Counted from the stretch's first letter, positions 1 to 13,263 are shown. The stretch is DNA of 64,000 bases from Alectoria sarmentosa (GCA_009733775.1 WOGZ01000150.1:1-64000); one strand, 5' to 3'. Numbers and translations: made by a program. The notes: generated by a model not told the origin, from the letters alone.

Positions 1-1169
1 TTCACATAAAATTCGTAAATCGTAAATAATATAACGATAAAATTAATAAAAAACGTAAATTTCTCGCTTAATAATCGTAAATCGTAAAACGTAAAATTCG
101 AATCAAAAAAAGTTTTTAAAAAAAATTAAAAAATTAAAAAAAATCACAATTCGTTTTAAATTTGCATAAAATTTATAAATTTAATGAATAATTGAATTTA
201 GAATTTCGATTCGAAAAAAAAAATTAATTTTAAAAGAAATTTTAAAAAATGTTTTGAAAAAAGTTTTAAAATTAAAACAACAAAACAATTTTTTGCATTT
301 TGAATAAAATTTATAAATTTAATATATTTTCAATTTTAATGTATTTATAATTTAAATGTATTAATAAATTTGAAATTTTAATTCGAAGAAAAAAGGAAAA
401 AAAGTGATTAACGTTAAGTCTTAAGTTTGTTTCGCCTTCGTTTATTTTTAAGTATTATAAATTTAATTTATGAACCCTAACTTGTATATATATAAAAGAG
501 ATACGTTCACTTCGAGCGTTTTATAATATATACGAATAACGATTTAAAGTTTTTTATATTTTAAAACTCTTTTGCTTAAAGCGTTAAACAATAATTTAAT
601 ATTAACGTTTAATAATAATTTCACGTAGCAAATTTCATTAAACTCGTATATTTAATAAAATATTAAATTAAAACATTATTTCGAAAAGTTTTAATAATTA
701 TAAAGCGACTTTCGCTTTTATTATAAGTTTTAATAAAACTTTTAATATAATCGATTTATATAAATATATTACGATAATAAATATAACGTTTAACGTTAAC
801 GATAAACTTATTACATTTACTTTTATAATTAAAATCAAAATAATTTAAATTCTCAATTCTTAATCTTTTTTATTATAAAAATTTTAACGATTTTATATTA
901 ATGAATTTCAATTTTTATATTATATTTTTTTATATTAATTTAAACAATTTATTATATAATAGCAAATAAAACGAAATTTATTTATAAATTAAACGAAAGA
1001 TTTTTATTATTGATTATATTTCGAAAGATTTTAATAATATTAATAATAAAGTGTAAAATCGAGCGAGACTTTAATTAATTTAAAAAATCTTATTTTTCAA
1101 ATATAAATTATATAAAAAAAATTGTTAATAGAAAAATTATTAATAAAAAATAATGTTAACAATTTAATA
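1..1169. other. A/T-rich RIP-type desert, no gene
   Basis: Almost pure A/T sequence with frequent TA steps and few CpA/TpG, as expected after RIP. Short reading frames are low-complexity (I, N, K, F) and carry no recognisable domain. I see no gene or structured repeat here. It directly abuts the 5-bp target duplication of the Copia element. Confidence 0.7.
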
Positions 1170-1174
1170 AATTA

Positions 1175-1309
1175 TGTTGAAAGTAGGTGAAACACTTGAT
1201 TGATTGAATAATCTGCAATAGAGCATTTAAATATAAAATGTGTTAAGTTTCGATAAATCTTTCTTACCTCGACAAACTTTTCATATTTAATAATTAACAC
1301 ATTTTAACA
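1175..1309 (-). repeat. LTR (3' LTR of the minus-strand Copia element)
   Basis: 135 bp, same length as its partner at 8025-8159 and alignable end to end. Differences are mostly C/T and G/A transitions. It starts TG and ends CA on the plus strand, and is preceded by AATTA. Confidence 0.9.
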
Positions 1310-4300
1310 TTCTCACATGATCGCATTGCAATTGGAAAAATCAAAATGTTTAAATCACTTTTTTTATTCTTTTTATTCGAAATGTTATATGATTTAAACG
1401 TCGAATAAAAAAATGAAAGTCGAAAAAGTCGAAAAAATTCGAAAAAGTAATCGAAAAAGCCTTATAATCACCCAAATTTAAAACATGAAATTTAAAATTC
1501 GCGATATTCAAAATTGAGTAAAAACAATGAAAATTCGAAAAAGAAAATCGGATTTTTTTTTTGAAAACGACTATGTTCTTTTGAACATATCCGCCACGAT
1601 GTTTCATACAAAAAATTCCACTTTTTGACGAAAAATCGTTTTTTGACAAATTTATTTACAGGTCATCTAATGCACATTAAAAATCAAACGATATATAATC
1701 GATAAATATATGTGAGGGTAAATTTTTCGATTAAACGAAATATTTCGAATTGTATATGCATATATGCGATCGATTATAAAACTCATAAAAATCGTTTTAG
1801 AGGATTAACATTTAACAATAATAATTGATAAAATGCATATAAATTGCGATCGATATATTGCGACGATGATAATGATGATAATAACGACATTAACGTTTAA
1901 GAAAATGAATATGATGATTTCAAAAGACATCAAAAGACATAAATATAATAACCTAAAAGAGAAATTTAAGACAATTAACGAAAAATTCGACGACAGCGAT
2001 CTTATAAATTATAACGCAAATCTCAAATTTGAATCGAACGTAAGCATAAGTCTTTCGAAAAGAAGCTCGCAAAGTTTGTGACTATAAATGCAATAACGAC
2101 AAATTAATTTCAAGTTGAATCTTGATAAGTTGAAATGTGAACGCCAAAATTGATATTTGAGGTTCTGCGGGTAAACTCGATCGATTATTCATAATATAAA
2201 AATTAATAAAAGAAAAAAACTCTCATAAAAGCGAGAAAAGAAATAATTTATATATTTTTAAACGATGTTTCAAACTTTATTTATTTTAAAAACGTGATTC
2301 GAAATTAATGAGCTTACGAAACAATTCGAATTTGTTTTTATAAAAAGTTTCAATAAAATCATTAACGATCTGCTTATCGATGAGCACATATTATAAATTA
2401 ACATTATTATTAACGATTTGATCGCGCATTCAATGATGTTAAATATTGATATATTTAATATAATTATAATAATAAAAGTTTTTAACGAACGCAATTACGT
2501 TTTAATTATTATTATAAATAATAATCATTTAAAGCGTCTCATTAAGACGAATTTAATTCAAAAAATCTTTTAATCAAATAACTTCTTTAACGATTTGCGT
2601 TTAATCGATATATTTAATTTTATAAATAAATAATACGATAATAAATTATCGCTTAAATGATCAATTAATAATTTCATTTTTCAAATTAAAAATGTAATTT
2701 AAAATTGATTTGCGGATATCGTGATCGTTAATTCAATCGAAATTAATATAATCGATGAGTTTTTAAAGCGTATCTTTATAAATAAGATATTTAATTAATA
2801 ATCTTTTTTAAATAACGAAAAATACGTTTAATAGCGATATAATAAATCTTAATAAAATTAAAAGCGTATCAAAAGATCATTAAAACAACGAAGATAATGT
2901 TAAATTTGATATTAAATATAACGTATATAAAAGATCTTATAATCGATTAATAAATTTAAAAAAACTCTTTAAAAATTATATATGATTTTTCGACAAATAT
3001 TAATCGCAAATTAATCTTCATTAAGATAATTTTATTTTTTATTTTTTATATTTTATAAATACGAAAAAAACGCTCGATATAAATGAATTACCTTAATCAT
3101 AAAATTCGATTAATACGATCACGAATTATTATCATTTTCAAATAATAATTATAAAAACCGAGATCGTTTATTTTAAACTTGATATTAAAAGCGTTCTTTA
3201 TTTATTAAATTTTAAATCGAAATGAATTAAGAATAAAAACATCGTTCACATAAAAAACGATAATAACATTAATATTTAAATCAATAAAAACGTTAAAATC
3301 GACATTAATGAAAATGAGATCGATTTTTTTTATATATTCGATAAAGATATTATATTAAATTCGAAAAGATTATTTCAAATTATAAAGAGTTTTATTAAAC
3401 TTATAAACTTTATTAAAATACTTTTTTAAAGACATATTTAATGAATTATTTCACGTAATTTTTTTTCTTAACGTTATTATAAAGAAAAGCGATTTTAACG
3501 TTTATTTATTTTAGGTTTTAATTCTCGACGACGATTAAAACGAAAATCATTTTATAAAACATAAATTTAATTATTGAGATAAAAGTTTCATTGAAGTTCA
3601 AATTTTCTCATTATTCGAAATCACGAATTATTTAATAAATTTTAAAGCGAATAACTTCGCCGCGAGCTCCGCGCTTAATAATATAAATTCATTTATTATA
3701 AAAAATAATGCGACCTTTAAATAAATCGATAAATTTTTAAATCTTATTTTTCAATAAAAAATTATTTTCTTCGATTATATCACTTTTTCATTGTTTTCAA
3801 TAAAAGTTATTAATAATAATTTTTTTATAAATCTTTGACTCGTACGATTTCATTGCGTTAACAATTTAAATATTTATCGCATAAAATTAAATAAAATTTA
3901 ACGAAAAATCGCGCGATATGAAATAAAAATGATTTAAATAAAACGATAACGCGTTATTTAACACATCGCTTTAAAGAGTGAATACTAATAACGACGACGA
4001 ATTGAAAATTAATGCGTTAATTTCAAAGAAATTTATAAACTTTATAATTATAAAAGATTTAAATTCAAACGATTAAATTAATTTATTAACGTTTATTTCG
4101 TTTATAAATAATTAATTTTCAATGACGAATTTCTTCTCACAATTGAATTAATTAATAATTATAAATCAAATAAAAAATCATCCTTTTTTAAATCTTAAAC
4201 GACTTTAAAAAATCGAATAATATTATCATTTAACAACAACATATAATAAATATAATTATTTTTATAATCGATGAAAACTTTTTTTATAACGCGCTTTTAA

Positions 4301-5758
4301 TCTTTTTTTTCAATTAATAACAAGTTTACGCAAAATAATAAAGTCTGAAATCTTAATGCGACGTATATAATTTAAACGAGATTTATAATTTATATAAATT
4401 TAATATAAAATAAGTTTGCGCGAACGCATAAAACTTCGATTATAAAAATATCTAACGATTAATATAAATTTTGATCAATATTTTCAATCAAGATTAATGT
4501 TTTTAATGATAATGTTAATAATGCTATAAAGCGTTTAATCAAATCATTTAATAATTTCATTTTATTCGAAATTTTTAAAATGAATAAACTTTCACGTGAT
4601 ATTATAATCGACACGATAAATATCAAAATCAAAATTTTTATATTCGTCGTTATAATTAATTTGAAAACGTTTAATAATAATATTTTCATATTAATTTTTA
4701 ATTTGATAACGTTTAAAAATAAAAAAGATTTCGCTTTTATATTTAATAATTTCAATCTTAAAACGTTTATTTTAATCGTTAATGAAAATAATAAAATATT
4801 TATCGTTAAAGCGACCGCGGGGAATAATGAGATCGCAAATATCATTATAAATTAAATTTAAAAACCTTTTTTCAAAACGAATATGAAATTTATGCGACGT
4901 TCTTTACGTCTTTTTAATTGCGCAAAAAATATAAGATTTTTTATTAATAACAATTTTAAATAAATCGATGCTTTTAAACAATTTGATTAATTTATAAACG
5001 TTTTGATATCTTAAATAATTTATACGAGCATATTATAAATCGAAGATTTAATCGTTAATTTTACGCGATGCACCATCGAGATCTGAATTCGAAAAAAAAA
5101 ATCGAAATAAATTAACGAAAAAATAACGTTATTCATCGAATTAAAATATTTTTTATGCTTAAAAGTGATATAAAGCATAACGAATTTGATGTTATATTAT
5201 TTAAATATAAATATAAACATTAACGATTGTTTAAAAACAATTAAAGTTTAATTAAATTCTTATAAACGTAAATAATAAAGATTATTGCTTTATAATCAAG
5301 CAATAATATCACGATTATTAAATTCGATATTATTTTACATAAATTTTATTTGAATGTTATTGCGCACTAATTATTTTTAAGAAATTAAATTTAAAATAAA
5401 AAAAACATTCGTAAAAATAAACTTTTTTCTTTAATCATCGATAATGATATTAATACGTATTTTATCGATGTTAATGAAAATGCGAGCGTCTTCAATATTT
5501 TTAATAAAACGAATATTATTTAATTTAAAATCGAGAGCGCGATATTACACGAAACAATTTTTATTAAACGTGAAATGTTAAAAATAAATACAATTTATCG
5601 TTTATCGCGAAGATGATGAGTTATTTATTTTAATCGTGAAAACAATCATGATTTCTCTTTAATTATTAAAAGACTTTATAAAGTTTCGATCTCTGCGACG
5701 ACGTTTCTTGCTGTTGAATTTATTATTCTTTTAATCGTTATCTTTTTTATCTTTAAAC

Positions 5759-5789
<31 letters not shown>

Positions 5790-8024
5790 CGTTATTTCTT
5801 TTGTCGTCATCGTCGTCAAAATTATTATTAAAATTATTTTAACGACTTTTGTTAAAGAGTTAATCGCATTTCGCTTTAATATGATAATGCTTTTTATAAT
5901 AAATGCAATATTTAACGAATTTTTGAATGATTTTGCTATTGAAATCAAATATAGCGTTTTTTAAAATTTAACAATAATGATATATTTTAAAATTGAAATA
6001 ATAAAACGAAAAAAACGCTAAGCGACGAACGCAAAAATAAATTCTTAACGCTTAAAAAAGAAATTAATTATTATTTAAATAAATCGAATGACAACGTATT
6101 TCAATGAATAAATTATCTCGATATTTACATCATTTATAAACTTATAATTTTGAATATAATAAATAAAATAAACGTTATTCGCTTTATTCAAGCCCGTGTG
6201 AAAAAAAAAAATGAAAAAATTAATTTTCAATCTTAATTTAAACGATAAATTGATGATATTATTATAAATGTTTTTAAAATAAACGATAAAATCAATTACA
6301 TTTTTGCATTAATTAAAATTTAACTTAAATAATTAACGATACAAATTATTAAATATATCAAAACCTTTAAATTTATTATTTTTATAAATGATATTTCATA
6401 AAATATGTGCATTAATCTCATCTTTATAATTTATAAATAAATTGTTTTCAAGACGATTTTTGATAATATTAATATAAAATTTATATTTCAAATTTCATTT
6501 AATTCGCTTCTTTTCGACGATATCAATCATTATCATAAATTTATAAAATGAAATGTTTCAAAAATGATAAATATGACGAAAACCTCACTTTGCTTCATTC
6601 TAATAAATTTGATAAAACGTTACGACGTAAAAAATTGCCGCATCTCTCGAAATTATATTAAAAAACCTTTAAATCTTTCAAACTTCTTAATATAAAGCGG
6701 AAAATCGTTATTAAATTTCACGTCGACGATTTCTTTAAATATGATAATAATTTCGAAATGTTATTAAAAGCATAAAGGGTTTAAATGTTGATAAAAAAAT
6801 TAAATTCAATAAATTGAATAATAACTTCAAAAAGATTTTCATTATTAATTAATTCGAAAAAAAATTCGCGAATAAAATTATCGAGAATTATAATATTATC
6901 AAATAAATAAACAAATACGTAATCGCGCCCTTTGCTTTTCGAACGCGTTTTAAATTAACGATAAATTTTATTTAATGTTTGATTATAAAAAGGAAAATCG
7001 CGTTCGAAAATGCATTTTATCGATCGAATTTTTTTAAATTAAGCTCGAAACTTTTTTCAAAAAATGTTTAAAAATATAATAAACGTAAAAAAACGAAAAC
7101 GTTTGAATTTATTTTAACTTATAAAAGAAGAAAAAAAAGAAAAATGTTTAAAACGTTTGAATTTATTTCGATAAAAAATATAATTAATGAATATAATTAA
7201 ATCTTTTGATGTTTGAGAATTAAAATCAAAAAAAAAATTGTTAATCTTTTATGCTCTTTTTCAATTACAATTAACATTAAAATCGTTAATATAATAACGA
7301 TCGTTAATATAATAACGATTGTTAATATAACAAAAATCGTGTTTTGCAACGAAATGCTCGTTGTCATAGATAACCCGAAATCGCTATTAACTTTAATTTA
7401 ATATTTTATTAAAAACAATTTAATAATTGATATTATAATAACGATCGATAAAGTAAAGTTTATAACGTATTTACGATTCCTTTTTCATTTTATCATAAAT
7501 TTCATAAATAATGAAATGACATTATTTAATAACATTTAATCGATTGATTAAAAAAAGCGCGTTTAATCAAATTCAATTTCAATTCTCTTATTTTTTAAAT
7601 AAAAGATTAAAATGTAATTTATAAAATTAAACGATTTTTTAAAAAATTATTCGATCATTGCGTTATAAATATGATTTATCGCTTAAAGATTAAAATTAAT
7701 AAATAATTAATCACAATCTTTTGAAAACAAATTGCTTTTATAACAATTACAACGTCTCACGATTTATTATTTACAATTATCACGTGAATAAATCGTTAAA
7801 TTGAATCAAATATATGTTCAGAGCACGATTTATCAACAAAAATAATCACGTGTGATAAATAAATTTAAAAAGATTGTTACGCAAAGTGAATGATTGCTTT
7901 ATTATTAAATTTTAATATTACGATTTAATTATCTTTCAATTATACGTTTAATTAATAAGTTAATTAATTATAAATGATAAATAAATAATATTAAACGAAT
8001 GCCCGCGATTTCGGGCTCATAATT

Positions 8025-8159
8025 TATTAAAAGTAAATGAAACATTTGATTAATTGAGTAATTTGCAACAGAGCATTTAAATACAAAATGTGTTAAATCT
8101 CGACAAATCTTTCTTATCTCGATAAACCTTTCATGTTTAATAACTAACACTTTTCAATA
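8025..8159 (-). repeat. LTR (5' LTR of the minus-strand Copia element)
   Basis: Partner of 1175-1309. Read on the minus strand it contains a TATTTAAATG box that could be the LTR TATA element, which agrees with the coding direction deduced from the zinc-knuckle and YVDD relics. It is followed by AATTA at 8160-8164. Its terminal TG and CA have become TA and TA, consistent with RIP. Confidence 0.88.
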
Positions 8160-8301
8160 AATTAATAAATAATAATAATAAATTATTTAAAAATAATACG
8201 AAATGTGTCTTTATCGATAATTTAATGAAAAAAAAAAATTAATAAATTAATAAAATAAAAACGAGCACGAGCACGTTAATTTTTATTAAAAATTTCGACG
8301 A

Positions 8302-8570
8302 TAAATATTTTACGAAAACGCTATCGCTTATAGATCGCGCTTTGACAAAAAGTTAAAAACGCGACAATAACAATGACGCGTTAACAATTAAAATCTTAAT
8401 CAACAAATTGTCAACAATTTTTCAACAATTTCTCAATAACAAATTGTTAATGTCAACAATGTGTCAACAATGCGTCAACAATTTTTCAACATTTTGTTAA
8501 CAATTTTTGATTTGTCAACAAATGGTTTTTATTTTCAAATAGTATTAACTTGTTTATAAATAAAATATCT
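8302..8570 (+). repeat. TCAACAAT-rich repeat, copy A
   Basis: About 270 bp that matches, in inverted orientation, 18182-18450. The core is an irregular tandem array of the motif TGTCAACAATTT, flanked on both copies by a shared segment around ATCGCGCTTTGAC and a shared distal AACTTGTTTATAAATAAA. Mismatches are mostly C/T and G/A; copy A is the less mutated. Its origin (subterminal part of a transposon, or a replication or binding array) is unknown. Confidence 0.75.
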
Positions 8571-9230
8571 CTCTCAAGATAGTTATATTCGTATAAGTTT
8601 TAAACGTCGAATAATAATATAATAAATAAAATCATTTATAAAAGACTTTAAATAATAAATTAAAGTGAAAATAATTAATTTTAATAAAATCGTTAATTTA
8701 TAAAATTATAATAATTATAATACGATTTAATATTATAATAATTTCATCGATTAAAATATAAAAAATTAACTTTTTCAAAAAATTGTTAAATTTTTTTAAT
8801 AAAAATAACGTAAATAAAATAATTAATATATTAACGATAATAAATAAATAATAATTAAAATAATGAAAACGATAGTAAAAATATTTTTAATCGATATAAT
8901 TAATAAGTGAATTAAATGTTATTATTATTTTATTATAATAATAACTTAAATTGATAATATATATAAAACTTAATTTATTTTATTTAAGATTTTTTATTTA
9001 AGTATAAAAACGCTAATATTATTATAATTTAGCATTTTAAAATACTTTTTATAATAAAAAAACTCCTTGTAAAAGACTTTTGCAAATTTATTTTTTTAAC
9101 ATATATCAAAAGACTACGTGTGAGTATCAGCAGCCTACTTTATATTTTTTGATATATCGTCGATAATTAAATAAAAATGTTGCAATCTTCGATTTAAAAA
9201 ACTTTACACAAAATCTCCTAGTTTGGTCAA
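8571..9230. other. A/T-rich desert up to the island edge
   Basis: RIP-type A/T-rich sequence with no coding signal. Near 9103-9162 there is a short imperfect inverted pair built on ATATCAAAAG, resembling the tandem units at 20218-20290. The composition switches abruptly to GC-balanced sequence near 9230. Confidence 0.6.
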
Positions 9231-9339
9231 AAATATGTGCTGGGGGCGCGGGCTTCCCAGTAGTGGAAAGCTTGGAAGATATCTACAATTACATTATTGA
9301 TAGTACTTGTTCTTTTTAACGCTCGGGGGAGACCCCCGG

Positions 9340-9526
9340 AACCCCCCTTTTCTTTCGGGGGCTCTTTGAGGGCTCTTTTAGGGGTTTTGCCGGAGGGGCT
9401 GTCCTCGCAAGCTCGAAGTCTCATATGTCACATATCACATATCATGATTTCGAGCTTGCGAGGACAGCCCCTCCGGCAAAAGCCTTCGGAGAGCCCTCAA
9501 AGAGCTCCGAAGGGAAAGGGAGGTTT
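9340..9526. repeat. Large fold-back (hairpin) repeat
   Basis: Two arms of about 78 bp (9340-9417 and 9449-9526) are inverted complements of one another around a 31-bp loop. The inner part of the stem, roughly 40 bp around CTGTCCTCGCAAGCTCG, is perfectly paired; the outer part has scattered mismatches. The loop holds short CATATCA repeats, and a related CATATGATATGTGACA lies nearby at about 9644. It may be a fold-back transposon or a terminal fragment of one. No coding function is apparent. Confidence 0.85.
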
Positions 9527-9914
9527 AGAACAAAGATCTCATGTATCATAAAAGTTCTGTTCCATTTGATCAAATTTCATGAAAATAACATCATTCGAAA
9601 ACACGTATTCGAATCTATAACTTTGTTTATTCATTTTATTATCATATGATATGTGACACGAAAGGAATCAAAAAGAATAGAATGTAAGAATTTGATGTTC
9701 GAGGTTCAGCCTTATGGTATGACCTGTTTGAGACGTACCCGCGGTTAGATCGAAAATGAAGACATAAGGTGTGTTTTAGCCTACAAATCGTGAACTCTGA
9801 AGATTTGATTGGTGGAACCTTATTTTAAGCATATAGACACTTTTCTTGCATAACTTTTGACCATGAAGAAAGCAAGCTTTCCAATCAAACATACACTGCC
9901 CACAAGAAGCAACG

Positions 9915-11009
9915 ATGTTGGGGGACTTGAAGGCATCAGATGCCAGAGTCATATCGACTGAGCCATTGGTATCACTGGTCACAATAATTCCATACACCGG
10001 CTAACGAGAGCAGACGACTAAAGATGCTCGCTGGACAAAGCTAGTCTTGTATACTACGTGTGAAGAAATCCCATAATGAACCGGCTTCTGACCATCATTT
10101 AAGGACAACATACACCGATCCTTTAGGCAAACAGCGAACCTGGGAGTCTGCTGAACGCTCTACACGGCCTAGAAACTCTCCGGTCGATGGAGTTGGCATC
10201 GTAGCTATCTTACAGAAACCATCAGGTCCTGTAAGTATTTTCGGAGTCTGTTTCCTCCTTTGGGCCGAACCTTGAGTATCGAGGCATGTCTTAAGAGTGT
10301 CTGCTCCGTAGACGCGTTCCAAAGTTCATCACACTCTCTAAAATAAGCAATACTGACTCGGAAATCATAACCTAGGAACTTCTATTGCAAAAGCAATTCC
10401 GTCCTCCCATCGACAAATTGGTAATCGAGGTTCCCGCAGGCTTGGTCGATGAAGGAGAAACCGTAGAGGAGAGTGCGGTCAGGGAGCTGAGAGAGGAGAC
10501 CGGGTATGTCGGTGTGGCCGCGGAGTACGTACATTTCAGAGATGATCCTTCCTATTTGGCACACCGATTGGGACGCAAGACGTGTTTCGGGAGCAAGTGG
10601 ACCTTTTTTACTCCCCATACCTATCTTTCAATTCAATTTTCGGCCTTAAAGAAGCAAAACTGACCCCGAAATGTGGGTAGGGTCAGTCCTGTCATGTTCA
10701 ATGGTGAGTCTTACCATGAGTTCTTAGACTTTGTAGAGGGGAAGGTGTCTTGACCGCAACTCGTTTCTAGACCCTGGATTCTGCAATACAAACTTGAATT
10801 TGGTCCATGTCAACGTCGACATGTCGCTGCAAGAGAATCAAAACCTCAAGCCCGAACTGGAAGAAAACGAGTTCATCGAAGTCTTCTCGACTCCACTGAA
10901 GACGCTATATGCCGAATGTAAGCGTCTAGAAGCTGAGGGATACGCCATAGATGCAAGGGTGGGAACGCTGGCTGAAGGGATTGAGGTTGCGAAGAAATGG
11001 AAGATATAG
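9915..11009 (+). CDS. Nudix hydrolase, ADP-ribose/ADP-sugar pyrophosphatase (YSA1-like)
   Basis: Hand-spliced model of six exons: 9915-9968, 10014-10048, 10104-10230, 10376-10524, 10681-10703, 10771-11009 (208 aa). The Nudix box G-x5-E-x7-REUXEEXGU is complete at about residues 94-116 (GLVDEGE...REETGY). The preceding segment YTDP-WESAERSTRP and the later SPVMFNDPGFCNTN match the fungal YSA1/NUDT5 family, which splits ADP-ribose to AMP and ribose 5-phosphate and needs Mg2+ held by the REEXG glutamates. Predicted soluble; no signal peptide. The start at 9915 was chosen because exons 1-2 restore the family N-terminus (STEPL followed by ARWTKLV). Introns 3 and 4 (145 and 156 bp) are of the long introner-like class; introns 1, 2 and 5 are short. 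Substrate choice among ADP-sugars cannot be read from the sequence. Confidence 0.88.
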
Positions 11010-11683
11010 TGATCACGAAAATCTCGTACTACAAGACCACCAGAATTGGCTATACCGGATATCAGCATGTTGAGGTGGATCAACTCCCTGGCAAGAGCAG
11101 ACAAAGTGCCATTCGTGGCGATAAGAGCTTGTGGTGAAGCTTCGTCGTTTACACGCGATTTCAGATCGTCCAGGGAGGCCATCTTTGAGGGTGCATATTG
11201 TCTTGCTTGTTCTCTTCGTGGCCAATTATTTACCCGTCTCGATTCTGCACCATAACGCTCAAATCGCGGAAAGCGATTTCCATCAAGCTTTGTCATTCAA
11301 CAATCAGACATCAATAATACCTCTCCTCACTCATTTGGGCAAGTCGTGTAGCCAAGGTTTCAGTGAATGAGGCGTCGCTGATGGATCATCGGGCTTCAAA
11401 TTGAATTCCGCCAACCTTAAGGAGCGTGCATTGGACAATTTTGGAGAGATTGTTTATAGTGATAAAGTACTCTACGGAGTGCCCTAGGGCCCAATAGTTG
11501 GGATCGAAAGTCTTGGCGATCAAAGTCTTGGCATTCATTGGTAGCAATGACAAAGAGACAGGAAAACTTAACAATGTCGAATATCCCAAATTATTTCTTC
11601 GTTCGGAGCTCGACCACAATGCGTCTTTGCCACACGCCCAGATATTTATTCCCTTATCTTTGACCTCCCACCACCTCCAGAAG
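11010..11683. other. Intergenic, Nudix gene to ERG1
   Basis: Holds the 3' flank of the Nudix gene and the ERG1 promoter/5' UTR. A minus-strand frame at about 11013-11190 starting in an acceptable ATG context encodes a plausible short helix but runs on through the Nudix last exon, so I do not call it. Confidence 0.5.
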
Positions 11684-13263
11684 ATGCCTTACATATATGA
11701 CACCCCCCTACCATCTCCGCCTACCTCGATTTCTACTCTTCCCTCGCCTATAATCACCAAACCTCCAGAGCTATCACCGACAACCCTCCGCCGAATCCTC
11801 CACCATGAGTCGGATGCCTTAATTGTCGGAGCCGGTATCCTCGGCACTGCCCTCGCCATCACGCTTGCCCGCCCCCCACACTCTCGCTCCGTGACCCTCC
11901 TCGAGAAATCTCTCAAAGAGCCTGATCGAATTGTCGGCGAACTTTTGCAACCCGGAGGTGTCTCTGCGTTGAAAGATTTAGGTCTAGAGGATTGCTTGGA
12001 GGGAATTGATAGTGTGAGGGTCAAGGGTTACGAGGTCATATATCACGGCCAGGGGGTTGAGATCAGGTATCCAGAGAATGCTGTTCGGAGCCAGAGATCA
12101 GAGAATGCTGTAGTGAGCATGAAGGACTTGAGACCAGAAGGAAGGAGTTTTCATCACGGGAGATTCATACGAAGACTAAGGGAAGTGGCTATGAGGGAAC
12201 AGAACGTATCGATTGTGGAGAGCACAGTCACAGAGGTAGTGAAATGCCAGCATACAGGTCAAATCCTGGGTGTGCAATGTCTAACCAACGGTGAGAAAGA
12301 CGTCTATTTTGGCCAAATGACGGTTCTAGCGGATGGGTATGCGAGCAAATTTCGGAAGCAGTACATATCTACGTCTGTTGTTAGTAAGAGTCGATTTTGG
12401 GGCTTGGAGCTTATCGATACTGTCTTGCCAAAACCACTGCATGGGCATGTGGTCCTTGGAGATGGTGCGCCAGTACTGCTATACCAGATCGGATCAAGAG
12501 AGACAAGAGCTCTGGTGGATGTACCCGAGGGTTTGGATACTGCCAGTACGAAGAACGGTGGCGTAAAGAGACATCTGAGAGAAGTTGTCCTGCCAAGTTT
12601 GCCCGAGTGTGTGAGGCCTTCGTTCGAGAGAGCACTGGACGAAGGCAAGCTGAGAAGTATGCCAAACTCGTTCTTGCCCGCGAGCGTCAACCGGTTTCCT
12701 GGTATGGTGATGCTAGGAGATGCTATGAACATGAGACATCCCCTGACTGGTGGCGGGATGACTGTCGCCTTTAATGATGTGGTGCTGTTGAAGGAGCTAT
12801 TGAGCCCGGAAGTGGTGCCGGATCTGGGGAACACTAAACTTGTATTGAAGCAGATGGAGAGGTTTCACTGGAGGAGGAAGGGTTTGACAAGTGTTATCAA
12901 CATCCTGGCACAGGCACTTTACTCTCTCTTTGCAGCGAATGGTACGTTTGCCGCGCCTTTACGTCAACCAACACTGATGTTAGTCTAGATCCTCAACTTA
13001 AGGCGCTACAGCTGGGCTGTTTCCGTTACTTTCAATGCGGCGGCCAATGCGTCGATGGTCCAGTTGGACTGCTTGCCGGTATAATCCGCCGGCCCCTTGT
13101 GTTATTCTACCATTTCTTCTCTGTCGCACTCCTCTCAATGTGGATCGTCCTCTCCGGATCGCCTTTGTACAAAACCCCTCTGACTTTAATATCGGGTGTC
13201 GGCATACTATATAAAGCTTGCGTGGTGTTGTTTCCATTCATTCTTTCGGAACTTAAGAGCTAG
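11684..13263 (+). CDS. ERG1: Squalene epoxidase (squalene monooxygenase)
   Basis: Two exons, 11684-12941 and 12989-13263, with a 47-bp intron; 510 aa. This FAD-dependent ER-membrane enzyme converts squalene to 2,3-oxidosqualene, the first oxygenation in ergosterol synthesis, and is the target of allylamine antifungals. Seen: FAD-binding motif DALIVGAGILGTALA (about 44-58), the ELLQPGG segment after it, ADGYASKFRK (about 216-225), and the second FAD/substrate motif MLGDAMNMRHPLTGGGM (about 343-359). The C-terminal exon is hydrophobic and ends in the family tail. ATG 11684 is preferred over earlier in-frame near-cognate codons because the family has a short Pro/Ser-rich leader. Length is close to that of fungal homologues. 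Oddity: residues about 131-143 contain a doubled ENAV separated by RSQRS, apparently a small local duplication between the FAD motifs. Confidence 0.96.

Larger units (their letters stand above)
1175..8159 (-). mobile_element. Complete RIP-inactivated LTR/Copia-type retrotransposon
   Basis: Two 135-bp direct repeats (1175-1309 and 8025-8159) bound the element. Both begin near TGTTGAAA and end near its complement. The pentamer AATTA lies immediately outside both ends (1170-1174 and 8160-8164), a clean TSD. The coding strand is minus. At 5866-5907 a frame reads C-x2-Y-x4-H-x4-C, a CCHC zinc knuckle with its second Cys codon TGT changed to TAT. It is followed by the acidic/basic low-complexity stretch usual after Copia Gag knuckles. 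At 3241-3252 the minus strand reads Y-V-N-D inside a hydrophobic context, i.e. the YVDD box of reverse transcriptase with GAC changed to AAC. The knuckle-to-YVDD distance of about 2.65 kb fits Copia order (Gag-PR-IN-RT-RH) better than Gypsy order. No intact ORF remains. Family assignment to Copia is inference from order and spacing. Confidence 0.88.

Noticed and set aside
9227..9551. Overlapping frames on both strands near 9.3-9.5 kb
   Set aside because: They arise from the fold-back repeat, whose arms give mirrored reading frames.
10838..11296. 152-aa minus-strand frame beginning downstream of the Nudix gene
   Set aside because: Its second half is antisense to the Nudix last exon, there is no recognisable domain, and no splice site confines it to the intergenic part.
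12304..12834. 176-aa minus-strand frame inside ERG1
   Set aside because: Exact antisense shadow of ERG1 coding sequence.
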